A stretch of DNA of 64,000 bases from RYN-122 sp963761655 (GTDB lineage: Bacteria > Actinomycetota > Actinomycetes > Mycobacteriales > SCTD01): positions 1-64,000 of the forward strand of contig CAVXHI010000002.1 of NCBI GenBank assembly GCA_963761655.1, in the 5' to 3' direction. A program made the position numbers and the translations under genes. This document shows positions 17,376-26,061 of this stretch, piece by piece (position 1 is the first letter of the stretch; every line of letters starts with the position of its first letter). Under the pieces are notes generated by a model, which saw only the letters and a program-made list of their open reading frames with translations, was not told the DNA's origin and did no database searches.

Positions 17376-19427
17376 ATGACCGAGACGACGCCCTCGATCG
17401 GTGCCGAGGTCCCCGGGGCCGACCAGGCGCCCGCCCCGGCTGCCGAGAAGCCGACGCGGGACAAGCCGTGGGTCATGCGCACCTACGCCGGCCACTCGAG
17501 CGCGACCGCCTCCAACGAGCTGTACCGGACGAACCTGTCCAAGGGCCAGACCGGCCTGTCGGTGGCCTTCGACCTGCCGACCCAGACCGGCTACGACCCC
17601 GACGACGAGCTGGCCCGCGGTGAGGTCGGCAAGGTCGGCGTGCCCGTGTCGCACATCGGCGACATGCGGCAGCTGTTCGACCAGATCCCGCTCGAGACCA
17701 TGAACACCTCGATGACGATCAACGCCACCGCCATGTGGCTGCTCGCGCTCTACCAGGCGGTGGCCGAGGAGCAGGGCGCCCCGGCGTCGGCGCTGAGCGG
17801 CACCACCCAGAACGACATCGTCAAGGAGTACCTCTCGCGCGGGACGTACGTCTTCCCGCCCGGCCCGTCGCTGCGGCTGATCACCGACATGGTGGCCTAC
17901 ACGGTCACCGAGGTCCCCAAGTGGAACCCGATCAACATCTGCAGCTACCACCTGCAGGAGGCCGGCGCGACGCCCGTGCAGGAGGTCGCGTACGCCCTGT
18001 GCACCGCGATCGCCGTCCTCGACGCCGTGAAGGCCGCCGGCCAGGTGCCGGACGAGCGCTTCGGCGAGGTCTGCGCCCGCATCTCCTTCTTCGTCAACGC
18101 GGGTGTCCGCTTCGTCGAGGAGATGTGCAAGATGCGGGCCTTCACGCAGCTGTGGGACGAGCTGCTGCAGGAGCGCTACGGCGTGCAGGACCCCAAGCAC
18201 CGGCGCTTCCGCTACGGCGTCCAGGTCAACTCGCTCGGCCTCACCGAGGCGCAGCCCGAGAACAACGTGCAGCGGATCGTCCTCGAGATGCTCGCCGTGA
18301 CGCTGTCCAAGGACGCCCGCGCCCGCGCCGTGCAGCTGCCCGCGTGGAACGAGGCGCTCGGCTTGCCCCGCCCGTGGGACCAGCAGTGGTCGCTGCGCCT
18401 GCAGCAGGTGCTCGCCTTCGAGACCGACCTGCTCGAGCACGACGACCTCTTCGAGGGGTCCGTCGTGGTCGAGGCCAAGGTCGCGGCGCTCAAGGAGCAG
18501 GTCCGCGCCGAGGTCGACAAGGTCCAGGCCATGGGCGGCGCCGTCGAGGCCGTCGAGTACATGAAGACCGCCCTGGTCGGCTCGCACGCCGAGCGCCGAC
18601 GCCGGATCGAGGCCGGCGAGGACGTCGTCGTCGGGGTCAACCGGTTCACGACCACCGAGCCCAACCCGCTGCTGTCCGACCTCGACGGCGCGATCATGAC
18701 CGTCGAGCCCGAGGTCGAGCAGCGGGCGATCGACGCCGTCCGCGCCTGGAAGGCCGACCGCGACGCGACCGCCGTCGACGACGCCTTGCGCGGCTTGCGC
18801 GACGCCGCCAAGACCGACGTGAACCTCATGGCCGCGACCGTGCAGTGCGCCCGGGTCGGGGTCACGACGGGCGAGTGGGCGAGCGCCCTGCGCGAGGTGT
18901 TCGGCGAGTACCGGGCGCCCACCGGCGTCTCCGGCGCGATGGCCTCCGGCGAGGCGGGCAGTGACATCGCCGCCGTCCGGGAGCTGGTCAAGAGGACCGG
19001 TGAGGAGATCGGCTCGCGGCTGCGCTTCCTGGTCGGCAAGCCCGGCCTCGACGGACACAGCAACGGTGCCGAGCAGATCGCCGTCCGGGCCCGCGACTGC
19101 GGGTTCGAGGTCGTCTACCAGGGCATCCGCCTGACTTCGGCGCAGATCGTCGCCGCCGCGGTCGAGGAGGACGTGCACGTGGTCGGGCTGTCGATCCTGT
19201 CCGGCTCGCACATGGAGGCCGTCCCCTCTGTCCTCAGGGGCCTGCAGGAGGCCGGCGCGGGCGACATCCCGGTGATCGTCGGGGGGATCATCCCGGACGC
19301 CGACGGCAGGCGGCTGCGCGAGCAGGGCGTCGCCGCGGTCTTCACGCCCAAGGACTTCTCGCTGACCCAGATCATGCGCGAGATCGTCGGCGTGATCCGC
19401 AGCGCGAACGACCTGCCGCCCCTCTAG
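17376..19427 (+). CDS. ethylmalonyl-CoA mutase (MeaA family)
   Basis: Adenosylcobalamin-dependent isomerase converting ethylmalonyl-CoA to methylsuccinyl-CoA in the ethylmalonyl-CoA pathway. 683 residues. The N-terminal TIM-barrel part starts RTYAGHSSATASNELYR, with GLSVAFDLPTQTGYD, MNTSMTINATAMWLLALY and FFVNAGVRFVEEMCKMRAF. The C-terminal B12 domain has DGHSNGAEQIAVRARDCGFEV, SILSGSH and PVIVGGIIP. It is shorter than methylmalonyl-CoA mutase large subunits and fits the MeaA type. ATG 17376 follows a GGAGG site. A TTACGCT -10-like box is at 17322-17328. Substrate preference is a family inference. Confidence 0.88.
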   Translation: MTETTPSIGAEVPGADQAPAPAAEKPTRDKPWVMRTYAGHSSATASNELYRTNLSKGQTGLSVAFDLPTQTGYDPDDELARGEVGKVGVPVSHIGDMRQLFDQIPLETMNTSMTINATAMWLLALYQAVAEEQGAPASALSGTTQNDIVKEYLSRGTYVFPPGPSLRLITDMVAYTVTEVPKWNPINICSYHLQEAGATPVQEVAYALCTAIAVLDAVKAAGQVPDERFGEVCARISFFVNAGVRFVEEMCKMRAFTQLWDELLQERYGVQDPKHRRFRYGVQVNSLGLTEAQPENNVQRIVLEMLAVTLSKDARARAVQLPAWNEALGLPRPWDQQWSLRLQQVLAFETDLLEHDDLFEGSVVVEAKVAALKEQVRAEVDKVQAMGGAVEAVEYMKTALVGSHAERRRRIEAGEDVVVGVNRFTTTEPNPLLSDLDGAIMTVEPEVEQRAIDAVRAWKADRDATAVDDALRGLRDAAKTDVNLMAATVQCARVGVTTGEWASALREVFGEYRAPTGVSGAMASGEAGSDIAAVRELVKRTGEEIGSRLRFLVGKPGLDGHSNGAEQIAVRARDCGFEVVYQGIRLTSAQIVAAAVEEDVHVVGLSILSGSHMEAVPSVLRGLQEAGAGDIPVIVGGIIPDADGRRLREQGVAAVFTPKDFSLTQIMREIVGVIRSANDLPPL

Positions 19428-19436
19428 CCCGCGCGC

Positions 19437-20054
19437 GTGACCCCGGTCGAGGGCTTCCGCGCTCTGGCGCGGTCGTCCCCGGAGCGGTGGACCTCGGTGT
19501 CCTTCGCGTCGACCTCGAGCTGGCGGGCGCCCGTCACCGCCACCGTCCGGCGGCCGGACCGCCTGCACGTCGTCGACGCCGCCGGGACGGTGCTGGCCAG
19601 CGGCGCCGTCGCGCTGCAGCGCGGGGGCTGGCGGCCGACCCCGGAGCCGGGCGCCCCGCGGCGGGCCGACCAGGACCTCGACACCGTGCCGGTCTGGCGC
19701 GACTACCACTGGATCGCGGTGCTCGACCCGGCGGAGCTCGCCGACGGCGTCGACGGTGAGCCCGGGACCGAGGTGCACGAGCTGCGTCAGGTCGAGCACC
19801 ACGGGCGGCCGGCGCTGGAGGCCCTGCTCGTGCCGACCGGGGCGTACGCGCCCCGCTGCACCTGCTGCCCGCTGCTGCCGTGCGCCCTGTGCGACCGCCT
19901 CGAGGGACTGCCGGAGCACGAGCGGCCCGACGCGCACCGGGTGCGGCTCGACCTGGAGACGGCGGTCTGCGTCCAGACCGTCGAGGTCGGCGGGCCGGCC
20001 CCGGGGGTCACCCACGACCTGCGGATCACCGCCGTGCGCCGGCCGGCCGGCTGA
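19437..20054 (+). CDS. conserved hypothetical protein with Cys cluster
   Basis: 205 residues, soluble. N-terminal GFRALARSSPERWTSVSF, a beta-rich middle, and near the C-terminus a Cys cluster CTCCPLLPCALCDRLEG (six Cys within 17 residues counting flanks) that could bind zinc or iron. It starts GTG 9 bases after the mutase stop and so probably shares its transcript. I do not recognise the family; a metal-site or redox role is speculation. Confidence 0.65.
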   Translation: MTPVEGFRALARSSPERWTSVSFASTSSWRAPVTATVRRPDRLHVVDAAGTVLASGAVALQRGGWRPTPEPGAPRRADQDLDTVPVWRDYHWIAVLDPAELADGVDGEPGTEVHELRQVEHHGRPALEALLVPTGAYAPRCTCCPLLPCALCDRLEGLPEHERPDAHRVRLDLETAVCVQTVEVGGPAPGVTHDLRITAVRRPAG

Positions 20055-20068
20055 GGCAGGCTCGACGG

Positions 20069-20356
20069 GTGACCGAGCCCTACGAGTGCTGGCTGCACGT
20101 CGAGCAGGTCCCGGCGTTCCTCACGGGCCTGTCCGAGCACCTGCCCTTCGACGTCGACGCCGTCCTCGACGCGCTGCTCGACACGCACTACGCCCGGGGC
20201 CGCTGGCTGGTGCTGCCCGCCCCCGGGCCGGTGACGGTCGAGCTCGCCGCCGAGCCCGGGACGGGCGTGGTCGAGGTGCGGGCGCGGCCCACCGGCCCGG
20301 GCGCCGACGAGGTCCTGGCAGCCCTGCGGCCCCTGGGCGCGGTCTACAGCCGGTAG
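20069..20356 (+). CDS. small conserved hypothetical protein
   Basis: 95 residues (TEPYECWLHVEQVPAFLTGLSEHL...), with GRWLVLPAPGPVTVELAAEPGTGVVEVRARP forming likely beta strands; no membrane span or signal. GTG start 14 bases after the previous gene in the same direction, probably the third gene of the mutase transcript. Its last 13 bases overlap the end of the convergent small gene. Function unknown. Confidence 0.6.
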   Translation: MTEPYECWLHVEQVPAFLTGLSEHLPFDVDAVLDALLDTHYARGRWLVLPAPGPVTVELAAEPGTGVVEVRARPTGPGADEVLAALRPLGAVYSR

Positions 20357-20529
20357 CCGCGACGCCGGGTCTGCGGACCCCGCAGGACGCTGCCGCCCCG
20401 CCCGACGACGCGCCCGGCCCGGCCGGGGAGCCGGACGCCGACGGCCTCGAGCACCCGGCCGACGAGCGGCAGGACGACGACGAGCAGGACCCAGCGGCGG
20501 AGCCGGGCGGACAGGAAGGCGAGGATCAC
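20344..20529 (-). CDS. small one-span membrane protein
   Basis: 61 residues: a hydrophobic segment RWVLLVVVLPLVGRVLEAVGV, then a basic tail RAGRVVGRGGSVLRGPQTRRRGYRL. It starts 18 bases after the secreted-hydrolase stop in the same direction and is probably co-transcribed. Similar short basic membrane proteins are common in actinobacteria without known function. Its 3' end overlaps the convergent gene by 13 bases. Confidence 0.55.
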   Translation of the reverse strand: MILAFLSARLRRWVLLVVVLPLVGRVLEAVGVRLPGRAGRVVGRGGSVLRGPQTRRRGYRL

Positions 20530-20547
20530 CCCGCCCTCCTGCCCGGG

Positions 20548-22857
20548 CTACCGCAGGCTCATCCGCAGCGCTCCGGCCGCGTCGGCCGTCCGCGAGACGC
20601 CCTCGAGCACGACGACCGCCCCGGGACGCAGGCCGCTGAGGGCGAGCGTCGTCGGACCGTCGGTGGTGACCGACAGGGCGACCCTGCGGGCGGAGGACAG
20701 GCCGGCCCGGGCGGCGTCGACGCGGAGCGTCCGCACCCCGGTCAGGGCGAGGCTCAGCGCGGGGCTCTGCGGCTTCAGGGCGCCCCGCTGCCAGGTCTGG
20801 TCGGTGACCATGGCCGGCGACGGGTCGCCCGGGACGACCGTGGTCTGGGCCTTGTGCACCGTGATGACGTGGTCGGGCAGGGCCGCGCTCCTGGCCACGA
20901 CGTGCGCGAGGGTGCCGGGCGTGGTGGTGCGGGCGGACAGGTCGCGCACCCAGTAGGCGCCGGTCGGGCCGATGCCGAGGTCGGACCGCGTGAGGTGCGG
21001 GTACCAGGTGTAGTCGACCGTGGCGGGCGCCTTCGTGCGGATCGTCCGGCCCAGCTGCGACGTCGGGGAGGCGAACGCGTCCTGGGCGGCGTAGTCGAGG
21101 TGGCCCTCGGCCGGGTAGAGCTCGAAGTGGTAGCGGTACCCGAGGGAGTCGAACTGCTGGACCTGCTCGAGGACGCTGGTCACCGGGACGAGCTCGTCGA
21201 CGGCGCCGTCGGCCAGGACGTACTGCAGCTCCCGGGCGTTGCGCACGAGCGGCTTCGTGTCGCCGTCGTCGGTGCAGCGGCCGGCACCCGCGGGGGAGCG
21301 GACGTCGCCGGTCACGCGGACGCCGCAGGTCGGCGGGCCGGCGAGCGGCATGGCCTTGGCGAACAGGTCGGGGTAGGCGAGCCCGAGCTTGTAGGAGGCG
21401 TAGCCGCCCATCGAGTAGCCCGACATCACGGTGCGCTCGGGGTCGAGCGTGTACGCGTGGGCGACCCGGTTCCAGACCTCCCAGACGTCGACCTCGGCCT
21501 CGTCGAAGTACCACATGTCCGGCCCGCGGCCGAGGGTCGTCGCGCAGATCGAGCGCCTGTCCTCGCAGGTCTGCTGGACCTGGTTCGGGTCCAGGGCGCC
21601 GTACTGGTTGTGGTTGACCCCGAGGCTGTGGAGCATCCAGGTCAGCGGCGTCGGGGTGCCGGGGCGGTACGTCGTCGGGACGTAGACGGCGTAGGGCTGG
21701 ACGCGGCCGAGGAAGTTCGGGCGGAGGTCGCCGGTGCCGTTGCCGCCGCTGTTGGCGACGACGCCCTGGCCGAGGTCGAGGCGGCTGACCAGCCAGCGGT
21801 TGCTGTAGCCGGTCACGAGCGGCTCGGGGGTCGCCTTGCGGGCACCGAGGTCCGACCAGCGCAGGTCGAGGCCGAAGGGGGCGACGTCCTTCTGCGACAG
21901 CGCCTCGGCCTGGTGGTCCTCCATCCAGTAGTTGCCGAGGTCGGTGGCGCGGAGCGTGGCGCTCGTCCCGACGGTGTTGCTGAACGTGCCGTGCTTGTAC
22001 TGCTGCGGCTCCTGGCGGACCGTGCGGTAGCTGACGTTGTAGACGGCGGTGCCGCCCGGGGCCGCGCCGCCGGCCGCGGGCGCCATGCCGTCGCCGGCCT
22101 CGTTCGCGAGCCCGGCGGCCAGGCGCACCCGCCAGGTGCCGCTGACGGGCAGGACCGCACGGGGCACCCGGACGACGAACGAGCGTGCCCTGCGGTCGAC
22201 CGTCAGGCCGGAGGAGACGTCCTTGCGGGTCCCGGTGCGGGCGTCGACCAGCCAGGCGCCCGCGCCGCTGACCACCAGGGCGCGGTCGAGGCCGGGGGAG
22301 CTGACGCCGGCGCCGGCCGGCCAGGCGCGGACGCCGTCCTGGGTGGAGGCGTTCGTGTCCAGGCCCCAGACCGCGACGGGCACGGACGGGTCCTGCAGGG
22401 TGTTCCAGTCGACCCGCCAGTACGACGCCCCCGCGTCCAGGCCCACCGCGTTGCGGAAGACGTCGGCGCCGTTCATCGCGGCCGGGCCGTCCGGGTAGGT
22501 GTAGCTGCCGTCGGTGGGCGCGAGGTTCGCGATCGCCCCGGTCGGCTGGGGGACGGTGGCCGCGCCGTGGTCGTCGTAGAGGAAGTCGCTCCAGTACGAC
22601 GCCCCGCCGCCGAGGCGCTCGGTGCCGCTGGTGTGCGGGAAGGACTCGGCGAACGGCCAGCCCTTCGGGGTCGGGAGCGCGGCCTCGGGCCGGCGGGCGG
22701 CGGCGGGGACGCCCGACGGCAGGCCGGACACGGTCTCGAGGCTGCCCACGCCGGCCCGCTGCGGGGCGGCCGCGGAGGCGGCGCCGGCGGCCAGCAGGGC
22801 GGCGCCGACGGTCAGGGCGGTGAGGCGGCGCAGGGGGACGAGGCGGGAACGGGTCAC
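20548..22857 (-). CDS. large secreted alpha/beta-hydrolase (prolyl-oligopeptidase/esterase-like)
   Basis: 769 residues from GTG 22857. Signal peptide: basic RSRLVPLRRL, then LTALTVGAALLAAGAASA. The N-terminal half is beta-rich, resembling glucodextranase-type domains (DTNASTQDGVRAWPAGAGVSSPGLDRALVVSG). The C-terminal catalytic domain has the nucleophile elbow GYSMGGYAS, an acid in GAVDELVP and the His in YPAEGHLDY. It is probably an exported esterase or peptidase of unknown substrate. An upstream GTG at 22905 is less likely, because an ECF-like promoter lies between the two and its start point would be near 22860. Confidence 0.82.
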   Translation of the reverse strand: MTRSRLVPLRRLTALTVGAALLAAGAASAAAPQRAGVGSLETVSGLPSGVPAAARRPEAALPTPKGWPFAESFPHTSGTERLGGGASYWSDFLYDDHGAATVPQPTGAIANLAPTDGSYTYPDGPAAMNGADVFRNAVGLDAGASYWRVDWNTLQDPSVPVAVWGLDTNASTQDGVRAWPAGAGVSSPGLDRALVVSGAGAWLVDARTGTRKDVSSGLTVDRRARSFVVRVPRAVLPVSGTWRVRLAAGLANEAGDGMAPAAGGAAPGGTAVYNVSYRTVRQEPQQYKHGTFSNTVGTSATLRATDLGNYWMEDHQAEALSQKDVAPFGLDLRWSDLGARKATPEPLVTGYSNRWLVSRLDLGQGVVANSGGNGTGDLRPNFLGRVQPYAVYVPTTYRPGTPTPLTWMLHSLGVNHNQYGALDPNQVQQTCEDRRSICATTLGRGPDMWYFDEAEVDVWEVWNRVAHAYTLDPERTVMSGYSMGGYASYKLGLAYPDLFAKAMPLAGPPTCGVRVTGDVRSPAGAGRCTDDGDTKPLVRNARELQYVLADGAVDELVPVTSVLEQVQQFDSLGYRYHFELYPAEGHLDYAAQDAFASPTSQLGRTIRTKAPATVDYTWYPHLTRSDLGIGPTGAYWVRDLSARTTTPGTLAHVVARSAALPDHVITVHKAQTTVVPGDPSPAMVTDQTWQRGALKPQSPALSLALTGVRTLRVDAARAGLSSARRVALSVTTDGPTTLALSGLRPGAVVVLEGVSRTADAAGALRMSLR

Positions 22858-22865
22858 CCGGAGTG

Positions 22866-22894
22866 CTTCGACGCGTCGGGTGCCGGTTCCTGCC
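22866..22894 (-). promoter_or_regulatory. ECF-like promoter GGCAGGAAC-N15-CGAAG
   Basis: On the minus strand GGCAGGAAC (22894-22886), 15 bases, CGAAG (22870-22866), 8 bases, then GTG 22857. An equivalent element precedes the LVIVD-repeat gene; in both, exactly 37 bases separate the first G of the box from the first base of the start codon. It implies a short or absent leader and supports the chosen start. Confidence 0.6.
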
Positions 22895-22935
22895 GAGTGC
22901 GTCACACGCGGTGCGCCCGCGGGGCACCTGCCTGC

Positions 22936-24144
22936 TCAGGCGCTCCGCAGGGCGAGCAGCACGACGTCGTCGTGCCCGTCCTCGTCGGCGGCCTCGACGA
23001 GACCGTCGAGCAGCTCGGGCAGCGGGCGGCCGACCAGGGCGCCGGCGCTGCGGGCCATCACGTCCAGGCTGACGTCGAGGTCGGCGCCCCGGCGCTCGAC
23101 GAGGCCGTCGGTGAACAGCAGCAGGGTCTCGCCGTCGGCCAGGACGTCGGAGGTGTCGTGCCGGCCCTGCTCGACGTCGACCCCCAGCAGCAGGTCGTGC
23201 GGACCCGGCAGCCAGCGCGGGCTGCCGTCGGCCCGCAGGACGAGTCCGGGCGGGTGGCCGGCGTTGCTCCAGGTCAGGTGCCGCTCGCCGCGGTCCCCCC
23301 TCGGGCCGACCCGGACGACGACGACGGAGGCCATGACGCTGACGCCGAGGGCCTCGGCAGCACGCTCCACCCGGGTCAGCAGGGCGGCGGGCGCCTCCGG
23401 CAGGACGTGGGCGACGCTGCGCAGCAGGGCCCGGAGCTGCCCCATCGCGGCCGCGGCCGCGGCGTCGTGCCCGACGACGTCTCCGACCACCACGAGGGTG
23501 CTGCCGTCCGCCTCGACGAGGGCGTCGTACCAGTCGCCCCCGACCTCTGCGCCGCGGGCTCCGGGCAGGTACCGCACCTCGAGGTCCAGGCCGGGGACGT
23601 CCGGCGGCGACGTCAGCAGCGCCCGCTGCAGGGCGACGGCCGTCTCGTGCTCCCGGACGAGCTCCCGCTCGCGGGCCTCGCTCGCCGCGCGCTGGTCGGT
23701 GTCGTCGGTGAACGCCACGACGGTGCCGACGACGACGCCGTCCCGCAGCAGCGGTGCGCCCGTCCAGGCCACCGGGAGCGGGGTGCCGTCGCGCCGCCAG
23801 AACAGGTCCTGGCCCTGTCGCGGAGCGCCGTCCTCGGCGACGGCGAGCAGCGCGCACGCCTCGACCGGCAGGAGGCTGCCGTCGGCGCGGCTGTGGTGGA
23901 CCAGCGCGTGCACGGACGCGCCGAGCATCTCCTCCATCTCGTAGCCGAGCAGGGCCGCGCACTGCGGGTTGACGGCCAGCAGGCGGCCGCCGCGGCCGCT
24001 GACGTGGTCCGTCGCGTAGACCCCGGCCGCGAGGCAGGTGAACAACGCGTCCAGGACCTGGGCGTGGGGGACGCCGGGCAGGGCGTCCGGGAGGTCACCG
24101 AGCACGCCGCAGGATCGCACGGCCGGCAGGCCCGGGCACGGCAT
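22936..24144 (-). CDS. PAS-domain PP2C (SpoIIE/RsbU-type) serine phosphatase
   Basis: About 402 residues. A PAS sensor (HAQVLDALFTCLAAGVYATDHVSGRGGRLLAVNPQCAALLGYEMEEMLG..., with a PAC end VVAFTDDTDQRAASEAR) is joined by a short helix to a PP2C-like phosphatase with ARGAEVGGDWYDAL, VVVGDVVGHDAAAAAAMGQLRALLR, SNAGHPPGLV, LFTDGLVERR and DEDGHDDVVLLAL, carrying the metal-binding Asp residues. It should dephosphorylate a STAS anti-anti-sigma protein. The start is uncertain: ATG 24144 is used; 24213 is also open but reads low-quality sequence. Confidence 0.87.
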   Translation of the reverse strand: MPCPGLPAVRSCGVLGDLPDALPGVPHAQVLDALFTCLAAGVYATDHVSGRGGRLLAVNPQCAALLGYEMEEMLGASVHALVHHSRADGSLLPVEACALLAVAEDGAPRQGQDLFWRRDGTPLPVAWTGAPLLRDGVVVGTVVAFTDDTDQRAASEARERELVREHETAVALQRALLTSPPDVPGLDLEVRYLPGARGAEVGGDWYDALVEADGSTLVVVGDVVGHDAAAAAAMGQLRALLRSVAHVLPEAPAALLTRVERAAEALGVSVMASVVVVRVGPRGDRGERHLTWSNAGHPPGLVLRADGSPRWLPGPHDLLLGVDVEQGRHDTSDVLADGETLLLFTDGLVERRGADLDVSLDVMARSAGALVGRPLPELLDGLVEAADEDGHDDVVLLALRSA

Positions 24145-24269
24145 CCGGCAGGAATGGTTGTCCCTGCAACGGCTTCGCCGGAGGTCGTCCGGGTAGGAGG
24201 AGGCGGACCGCACCCTGCCCCTGCGCCCGGTCGCCCGCTGACCGGCCCGCCGACCGCTGGAGGACCGAC

Positions 24270-25292
24270 ATGTCCCACCACCTCGACACCCCCGAGGCCG
24301 CTGAGCGCGGCCAGCTGCTCATCGACGACCTCTACGTCTTCGACGGCGAGGGCAGCACCGTGCTCGTCCTCGACGTCAACACCACGGTGACGGGTGAGCA
24401 CGCCAGCCCGGACTGGTGGCCCGGCGCCCGCTACGAGCTCAAGCTGCACCGCGACGGCTCCCCGCGCGAGGACGTCACGTTCCGGGTCGTCTTCGGCGAG
24501 CCCGACGAGGCCGGCGGCCAGGACCTGCAGCTGTCCGTCCTGCAGGGCGCCCAGGCGAGCGACGACGGCGCTGCCGGTGAGCTGGTCCTCGAGGGCCGGA
24601 CCGGACAGCCCGCGGACGGGGGCGGTGTCCGCCTCTTCGCCGGCCGCGCGGCCGACCCGTTCTACTTCGACCTCTCCGTGCTGGAGCCGATCAGCGCCTC
24701 CGTCACGGGCGGCACGGCCCTGGACCTGTCCTCCTGGGACCCGGCGGAGGCGGAGAACACCTTCGGCGGGAAGACCGTCGCCTCCCTCGTGCTCGAGGTG
24801 CCGCACGGCTACGCCGACCTGGCGCCCGGCACGAAGGTCGACGTCTGGGCCGCCACGAAGCTGTCCGACGGTGCCGGCGGCTTCCGCCAGGTCAACCGCG
24901 GTGGCCTGCCCATGATGTGGCCGATCTTCTGGCCGGACGACACGGACTTCTCGAACCCGGCCAACAGCCGGCACCCGTCCGAGGACGTCGCGGCCGACGC
25001 TGACGCCTTCGCGCAGATGATCGGGGCCGCCGCAGCCGCGTCGGGCTCCACGGCCGACCCCCAGGCGCACGGCCGCGCGGTCGCGGGGGAGCTGTTCCCC
25101 GACGTCCTCCCCTACGAGATCGGGACCCCCGCGGTGTTCGCCGCGGACCGGCGCAACGGCCGCGCGCTCGCCGACAACGCGCCGCAGGTGATGCTCTCCC
25201 TGGTCACCGGCACGCCGATCGCCGTGGGCCTCACCGCGGCCGCGGCCGAGCAGTGCCGCACCGCCTCGTTCCCGTACGTCGTCCCCGCCTGA
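24270..25292 (+). CDS. DUF4331 family protein
   Basis: 340 residues, starting MSHHLDTPEAAERGQLLIDDLYVFDG, the typical DUF4331 opening. The family has a beta-rich fold with conserved NTTVTGEH, SWDPAEAENTFGGKTVASLVLEVP and WAATKLSDGAGGFRQVNRGGLPMM; all are present. No signal peptide is visible, unlike many family members, so it may be cytoplasmic. Function is unknown. GGAGGACC precedes the ATG, and a perfect 15-bp hairpin terminator follows. It is divergent from the PAS-phosphatase gene. Confidence 0.85.
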   Translation: MSHHLDTPEAAERGQLLIDDLYVFDGEGSTVLVLDVNTTVTGEHASPDWWPGARYELKLHRDGSPREDVTFRVVFGEPDEAGGQDLQLSVLQGAQASDDGAAGELVLEGRTGQPADGGGVRLFAGRAADPFYFDLSVLEPISASVTGGTALDLSSWDPAEAENTFGGKTVASLVLEVPHGYADLAPGTKVDVWAATKLSDGAGGFRQVNRGGLPMMWPIFWPDDTDFSNPANSRHPSEDVAADADAFAQMIGAAAAASGSTADPQAHGRAVAGELFPDVLPYEIGTPAVFAADRRNGRALADNAPQVMLSLVTGTPIAVGLTAAAAEQCRTASFPYVVPA

Positions 25293-25298
25293 CGCGTC

Positions 25299-25332
25299 GC
25301 GCACGGACCGGGGCCGCCCCCGGTCCGTGCGC
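25299..25332 (+). terminator. perfect 15-bp terminator after the DUF4331 gene
   Basis: GCGCACGGACCGGGG (25299-25313), loop CCGC, exact complement (25318-25332), beginning 7 bases after the stop codon. There is no T-run. It isolates the DUF4331 gene from nucS. Confidence 0.75.
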
Positions 25333-25357
25333 CGCCCCGCACCCGCCTGCCCCGGCC

Positions 25358-25363
25358 TAGCCT
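25358..25363 (+). promoter_or_regulatory. -10 box TAGCCT, leaderless nucS promoter
   Basis: TAGCCT ends 6 bases before GTG 25370 with no ribosome site between, so transcription probably begins at the start codon. Confidence 0.5.
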
Positions 25364-25369
25364 GGCGGC

Positions 25370-26023
25370 GTGCGCCTCGTCATCGCGACCTGCTCCGTCG
25401 ACTACGTCGGCCGCCTCACCGCGCACCTCCCGCTCGCCACCCGGTTGCTCATGGTCAAGGCCGACGGCAGCGTCCTCGTCCACTCCGACACCGGCGGCTA
25501 CAAGCCGCTCATGTGGATGACGCCGCCCTGCACGCTCGCCGTCGAGGACGACGTCTGGACGGTCACCAACAAGGGCGGCGAGCAGCTCGTCATCAGCGTC
25601 GAGGAGGTGCTGTCCGACGTCGGGCACGAGCTCGGGCTGGACCCCGGGCTGGTCAAGGACGGCGTCGAGAAGCAGCTGCAGGCCCTGCTCGCCGACCAGT
25701 GCCACGTGCTGGGGGAGGGCTTCACCCTGGTGCAGCGCGAGTACGCCACCGACATCGGACCGGTCGACCTGCTGTGCCGCGACGCCGACGGCGCCCACGT
25801 GATCGTCGAGGTCAAGCGGCACGCCGAGATCGACGGCGTCGAGCAGCTGACCCGGTACCTGCAGCGGGTCTCGACCGTGCTCGGCGACGTCAAGGGCGTC
25901 CTGGCCGCCCAGAGCTTCAAGCCGCAGGCCAAGGTGCTGGCGGCCGACCGCGGGATCGTCTGCGTCCAGGTCGACTACGACGCGCTGCGAGGCCTGGAAC
26001 CCGGCGTCCCGACGCTGTTCTGA
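25370..26023 (+). CDS. nucS: mismatch-specific endonuclease NucS/EndoMS
   Basis: Cleaves both strands at mismatches and replaces MutS/MutL in actinobacteria. 217 residues. The N-terminal dimerisation domain (MRLVIATCSVDYVGRLTAHLP) is followed by a RecB-like nuclease domain: the catalytic Asp in DIGPVDLLCRD, the ExK motif in VIVEVKRHAEIDGVEQLTRYL and Gln in the helix YLQRV. The C-terminal PTLF tail resembles a sliding-clamp binding peptide. GTG start. It stands alone between a terminator and the dehydrogenase promoter. Confidence 0.96.
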   Translation: MRLVIATCSVDYVGRLTAHLPLATRLLMVKADGSVLVHSDTGGYKPLMWMTPPCTLAVEDDVWTVTNKGGEQLVISVEEVLSDVGHELGLDPGLVKDGVEKQLQALLADQCHVLGEGFTLVQREYATDIGPVDLLCRDADGAHVIVEVKRHAEIDGVEQLTRYLQRVSTVLGDVKGVLAAQSFKPQAKVLAADRGIVCVQVDYDALRGLEPGVPTLF

Positions 26024-26030
26024 CCCTGCT

Positions 26031-26046
26031 CTACTGATCGGTAACC
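26031..26046. promoter_or_regulatory. palindromic operator CTACTGATCGGTAACC before the dehydrogenase
   Basis: An imperfect dyad (TACTGA-TCGGTA) 15 bases before the GTG of the 3-hydroxybutyryl-CoA dehydrogenase and just ahead of its AGGAGG site. It agrees in 15 of 16 bases with the site before ccr at 32686-32701. The length and symmetry suit a TetR- or GntR-type dimer; the regulator is not in the window. Confidence 0.6.
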
Positions 26047-26061
26047 GTCTCAGGAGGAACA

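Noticed and set aside
17322..20015. Long antisense frames such as 17322-20015 (-), 7169-9595 (-), 19756-24390 (+) and 4514-6106 (-)
   Set aside because: They mirror strongly coding genes on the other strand and arise from high G/C at third positions; no domains or start signals.
22858..22905. GTG 22905 as start of the secreted hydrolase
   Set aside because: It lies upstream of the probable promoter and adds 16 polar residues before a normal signal peptide.
24147..24196. Promoters of GGCAGGAA-, GCAAC-CGTC or GGGTA type before the DUF4331 gene
   Set aside because: Each candidate lacks its partner element or correct spacing; none could be preferred.
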